DNA of 64,000 bases from Tritrichomonas musculus (Eukaryota > Parabasalia > Tritrichomonadida > Tritrichomonadidae). Location of the stretch: the NCBI GenBank assembly GCA_039105265.1, contig JAPFFF010000012.1, forward strand, positions 2,728,001 to 2,792,000, given 5' to 3'. Positions within the stretch are counted from its first letter, which is position 1; each line of letters starts with the position of its first letter. Positions 60,856 to 64,000 of this stretch are shown piece by piece. Under the pieces are notes generated by a model. That model did no database searches and was not told the origin of the DNA. It saw nothing but the letters and a program-made list of their open reading frames with translations. The translations under genes were made by a program, and so were the position numbers.

Positions 60856-60897
60856 ATTAATTGAAAATAAGTGTGTAATCATTCAATGTAAAAAAAA

Positions 60898-60971
60898 TGC
60901 CTCCGACGGGACTCGAACCCGCGACACTCGGATTAAAAGTCCGATGCTCTAGCCGACTGAGCTACGAAGGC
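60898..60971 (-). tRNA. tRNA-Lys (anticodon TTT), second copy
   Basis: The sequence is identical to the copy at 56558-56631 across the whole gene (acceptor GCCTTCG, loop CTTTTAA, T-arm CGGGTTCGAGTCCCG), with discriminator A and no CCA. A T-run follows on the minus strand. It is oriented towards the ABC transporter gene, facing the first copy. Confidence 0.96.
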
Positions 60972-61015
60972 TTACAATTAAGAAAATAAATATTTATTTA
61001 TAGTTACAATTTATT

Positions 61016-62629
61016 TTACCAAAATAGATTTATGCAGGAAGAAAAAGTGCCATCACATATATGTTTGACGTGGTTTGGAATGACAATTTCATGCAGAAAA
61101 GAATAAGAAAAGGCATCTTTGTTTTATAACCGTTAATTTTGAATTCTTTTGAAATTCAACCGTTTTTAATTTATCGCAGAAAGAAAAGGCTGATTCGCCG
61201 ATTTGTGTGACTTCTTTTGGAATGATAACTTTTTCAATTGACAAATACGAAAACGATTCTTTTTCAATTGATTCAAGTGACGATGACTCAGTAAACGAAA
61301 CGGTTTTAATTGACTCACATTCAAAAAAAGAAAACGGTTTTATCCGTTTGATAAATGATGGAATTGCGGCACTTTTTATATCACGACTTGCAAAGATGGC
61401 TTCTTCGAAGGCATTGTCGTTCAAACCGATTGTTTGATGCTTTGGATCAAGGCATTGAAAATGCTTGTTGCCTGGATTAATTGTCACTTTTGTCAGCTTG
61501 GGCGTCCGCATGCACCAGCCATCAGAAAGACGCTCTACTTTTGCTGGAATTGAAATTGACTCGATAAAAGGATCGCCGAAAGCGTCACTCTCAATTATTT
61601 CCAATTCCGAATCATCATGAAAGTCATCTTTTTTCAGCCTGTAGCATCGACTGAAGGCTTCTTCACCAATTATTCTGGCATGTTTTGGAATGGAGATGCT
61701 TTCAATAAAGCTGATGTTAGTGAAGGCTCCTTTCCCAATTGAGATCAAATTCAAATTCAATTGTCACTGAACGCATAAGAACTGATGTGCTTGATGAAGA
61801 AAGGAACAATGAAAGTCTCAACATTACGAAAAACTAAAAGAAGAACATCAAATACTTCACAGTTTCGATCTGATTTTCCAATAATCATCTTCACATCATA
61901 AATAGAGAAACGATTATTTTCCCTTGAAATTGTAACATTCTTCCAAAGCGGAGTTTAACGACGCCAACTTTCTTTGAGTTCTTCGGCATGTGAAGGAATT
62001 GTGAGTGATCCGATTGAAGATCCATAGAATGCATACTTTTCAATTGTCATCAATTCAGAATCTTCCGGAAATTCAATGGTTTGGAGGTTTTGACACCATG
62101 AAAAAGTTCCTTCTTCGATCGTTTTCATTTGAATTGGAATTGAAATCTTTTTCAGTGATGATTTTGAAAAAGTTCCTTTCCCTGCTGAATTTAATTGCGA
62201 CCCTTCTTCAAACTCGACATTGTGAAGATTTTGACACCATGAAAAGGCCCCGTCCCCAATAAATTTGACAGAATTTGGAATGAAAATGTTTTCAGTTGAA
62301 GAATAAGGAAATGATTCTTTACAGATCGATTCAACTGTCGATTTTTCTGAGAATGTGACGGTTTTTAAAAACTCGCATTCATGGAATGAATAGGATTTGA
62401 TTCTCTTGATAAAGTTCGGAATCTCAACTTTTTCAATGTCACTGCTGGCAAAAATAATGTCATCAAAAAGTTCACTTTCTTGATTCGATTTGCTAAGAAT
62501 AATTTTTTCATCAGGATTGAGATATTTGAAATATTTGCTGTCTGGCGATATTTTAACTTTTGTTAGACATGAGGCACCTCTACACCAGCCATCTTGAAGA
62601 TCAGTTACACTTGGTGGAAGAGAGATGCA
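61016..62629 (-). pseudogene. BspA-type leucine-rich-repeat gene, broken
   Basis: The minus strand reads TpLRR/BspA-like repeats of about 23 residues over 1.6 kb (patterns IGEEAFSRCYRLK, IPNFIKRIKSYSFHECEFLK, IGDGAFSWCQNLHNVEFEEG and similar). There is no start codon at the 5' edge, where a TAA precedes the first repeat (62630-62632). A TAA interrupts at 61955-61957, the frame changes near 61760, and it changes again near 61110. The stretch 61089-61760 keeps 223 open codons. The last repeats end at 61016. BspA-like proteins of trichomonads are often surface proteins that bind host or bacterial targets. This copy has at least three breaks and no signal peptide, so it is a recent pseudogene or gene fragment. 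Confidence 0.85.
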
Positions 62630-63653
62630 TTAAAGCGAAGAATAAAGATAACTTTTTCAATAATTTATTTTTAACGGTTTTTCACTAAAAAATTTTAAAA
62701 GCGTTTTATTTGCATTTATCATTTAAATACTATTTAATAAAGATACAGATCCAAATGAATTTATCTTAATTCAATATCTTTGTCCAAGCAAAAGAATAAA
62801 TATGCCACCTTCAATATATTATGGTTTTTTTTTTTTTGTAAAGATATTACTTTTATTAACGATTTGTTCCGATAAAACAATATATGCAAATAGTAATAAA
62901 ATAGTGATTAATAAGAGAAATGAAGAATTTTGGCTTTATTTCAACAATTTTCAGACAAATTCTTATTTATTATTAAAAAAGAGTATTTAATTATATAAAA
63001 TATATTATAATAAATTTTTATCTTGATAATGTTTTTATTTTTTTAATGAAATAACCAAGATAATCAAAATTCCAATTTTAATTCAAATATTCAAATATAC
63101 AATATTTTGAATTAATATGGAAATTTTGTTCAATTATTCTTATCAAAAAGTGATTATTCAGATTTTAACGGTAAAAACTAATAATGAATTTTTCTATTAA
63201 AATAATTTTTTATTATATTTTCTAATCATATTTATAGAATAAAATAATATTATATATTAATAAATAATGAAAATGTAAAGTTTCCTGAGATCATGCTTTG
63301 CAAAAAAAAAATAATTATAATTCGTTAATAAAATATTATATCGTTAATAAGGTCAAAACAAAAGGCTAAAAAATGAAATTTTTTAAAAAAGCTGATAAAA
63401 TAAGATTTTTTTCTCAATCTTTGAATATGTTTAGAAATTGAAGGATTAAAGATTTTAAATATTTTTATTAAAAATAATCGGAAAATATATTAATTTCAAT
63501 TCAAACAATTTGCGATTAAAAATACAATGGATTAAAAGAAATTTTTCATTCATCTCATAGAATTTTTTTGAGAAGTTTTACTAAATATACATTCAAAAGT
63601 TTTTATCTTCAAAATTATCATTGAAAATAAATTCTTCATATCACATTTTAAAA
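62630..63653. other. AT-rich intergenic spacer
   Basis: About 1 kb. A 62-codon frame at 62802 is AT-rich and hydrophobic with no family likeness, and I treat it as noise. Otherwise nothing is seen. Confidence 0.6.
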
Positions 63654-64000
63654 ATGAGTGTTATTAAAACTGAAATATCATTCCCATCTGTTTCAGGTCT
63701 CGCAGAAATATCAGCTCTTAGCTTTAAACCAGAAGATCCGAGTAAAATTAGAGCTGTTTTCCAAATAGCTCATGGAATGGCAGAACATAAAGAGCGTTAC
63801 GAAAAATTTGCCACGAAACTTGCAGAAAATGGATTTGCTGTTTATATCAATGATCACTTGGGCCATGGAAAAAGTGTAAAAAGCCAAGATGAATTAGGAT
63901 TTTTCGGTGATAAAGACGGATGGAAAAACTTTGTCGAAGACTGTCATAAGCTTTTAGTTATTGCAAAGCAGGAGAATCCTAATAAGCCATGTATATTCTT
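63654..64000 (+). CDS. Monoacylglycerol-lipase-like alpha/beta hydrolase, 3' partial
   Basis: The ATG at 63654-63656 opens MSVIKTEISFPSVSGLAEIS and the frame runs open to the window end (115 codons seen). The oxyanion-hole segment QIAHGMAEHKERYEKFA and the strand-turn YINDHLGHGKS are the N-terminal hallmarks of the Hydrolase_4 (lysophospholipase / monoacylglycerol lipase) family. The GxSxG nucleophile elbow would lie outside the window. Such enzymes release fatty acids from lipids, which suits organisms that scavenge host lipids. TATCACATTTTA and TCATAT upstream are imperfect initiators. Confidence 0.88.
   Translation, partial: MSVIKTEISFPSVSGLAEISALSFKPEDPSKIRAVFQIAHGMAEHKERYEKFATKLAENGFAVYINDHLGHGKSVKSQDELGFFGDKDGWKNFVEDCHKLLVIAKQENPNKPCIF

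Noticed and set aside
62802-62990. 62-residue small membrane protein
   Set aside because: Its composition equals translated AT-rich spacer and there is no initiator or family likeness.

Overview
The window reads as nuclear DNA of a parabasalid (trichomonad) protist, closest in style to Tritrichomonas. This is inferred from gene content and was not searched. The DNA is very AT-rich with long empty spacers. Nearly all genes are single open frames. Several starts lie 5-20 nt behind a TCAYTW initiator. The gene families are typical of trichomonads: divergent Hsp70s, BTB-like plus F5/8C proteins, ankyrin proteins, Sel1-repeat and BspA-type LRR proteins, TKL-like and CAMK-like kinases, Myb proteins, and Rab GTPases ending in CC. 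The tRNA-Lys genes lack an encoded CCA.
Layout. 1-8 kb: the end of a Rab GTPase, a head-to-head Hsp70 pair with only 33 bp between the starts, and an ORC1 replication protein with BAH and AAA+ domains. 7.8-9.5 kb: a head-to-head pair of acidic proteins sharing an unrecognised C-terminal domain. 9.8-15.7 kb: a giant repeat-rich coiled-coil protein. 15.7-21.7 kb: a GC-rich island, a coiled-coil gene and a decayed cysteine-rich surface-protein gene with other relics. 21.7-26.2 kb: a predicted pseudokinase, a BTB/F5-8C gene and an ankyrin gene whose last four repeats are separate 33-codon blocks. 26-39 kb: mostly empty AT-rich DNA with TA-flanked inverted-repeat elements, plus an ARM-like protein, a metallo-beta-lactamase-fold hydrolase, an acidic protein, a Sel1 protein and a frameshifted Myb gene. 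39-53 kb: a citrate-lyase-ligase-like fusion, an EF-hand/WD40 protein, a decayed block, an adaptin-like protein, a coiled-coil protein and a CAMK-like kinase. 54-64 kb: a second BTB/F5-8C protein, an ABCA transporter bracketed by inverted tRNA-Lys copies, a BspA-LRR pseudogene and the start of a monoacylglycerol-lipase-like gene.
The genes do not form one pathway; this is a mixed eukaryotic neighbourhood. The most notable structures are: (1) the ankyrin gene, where four single-repeat blocks are separated by 49-74 nt AT-rich spacers without a shared GT-AG; (2) the paralogous divergent pair with a Myb-site-rich shared promoter; and (3) at least six different TA-flanked, TIR-bounded non-autonomous elements plus a long fold-back element.
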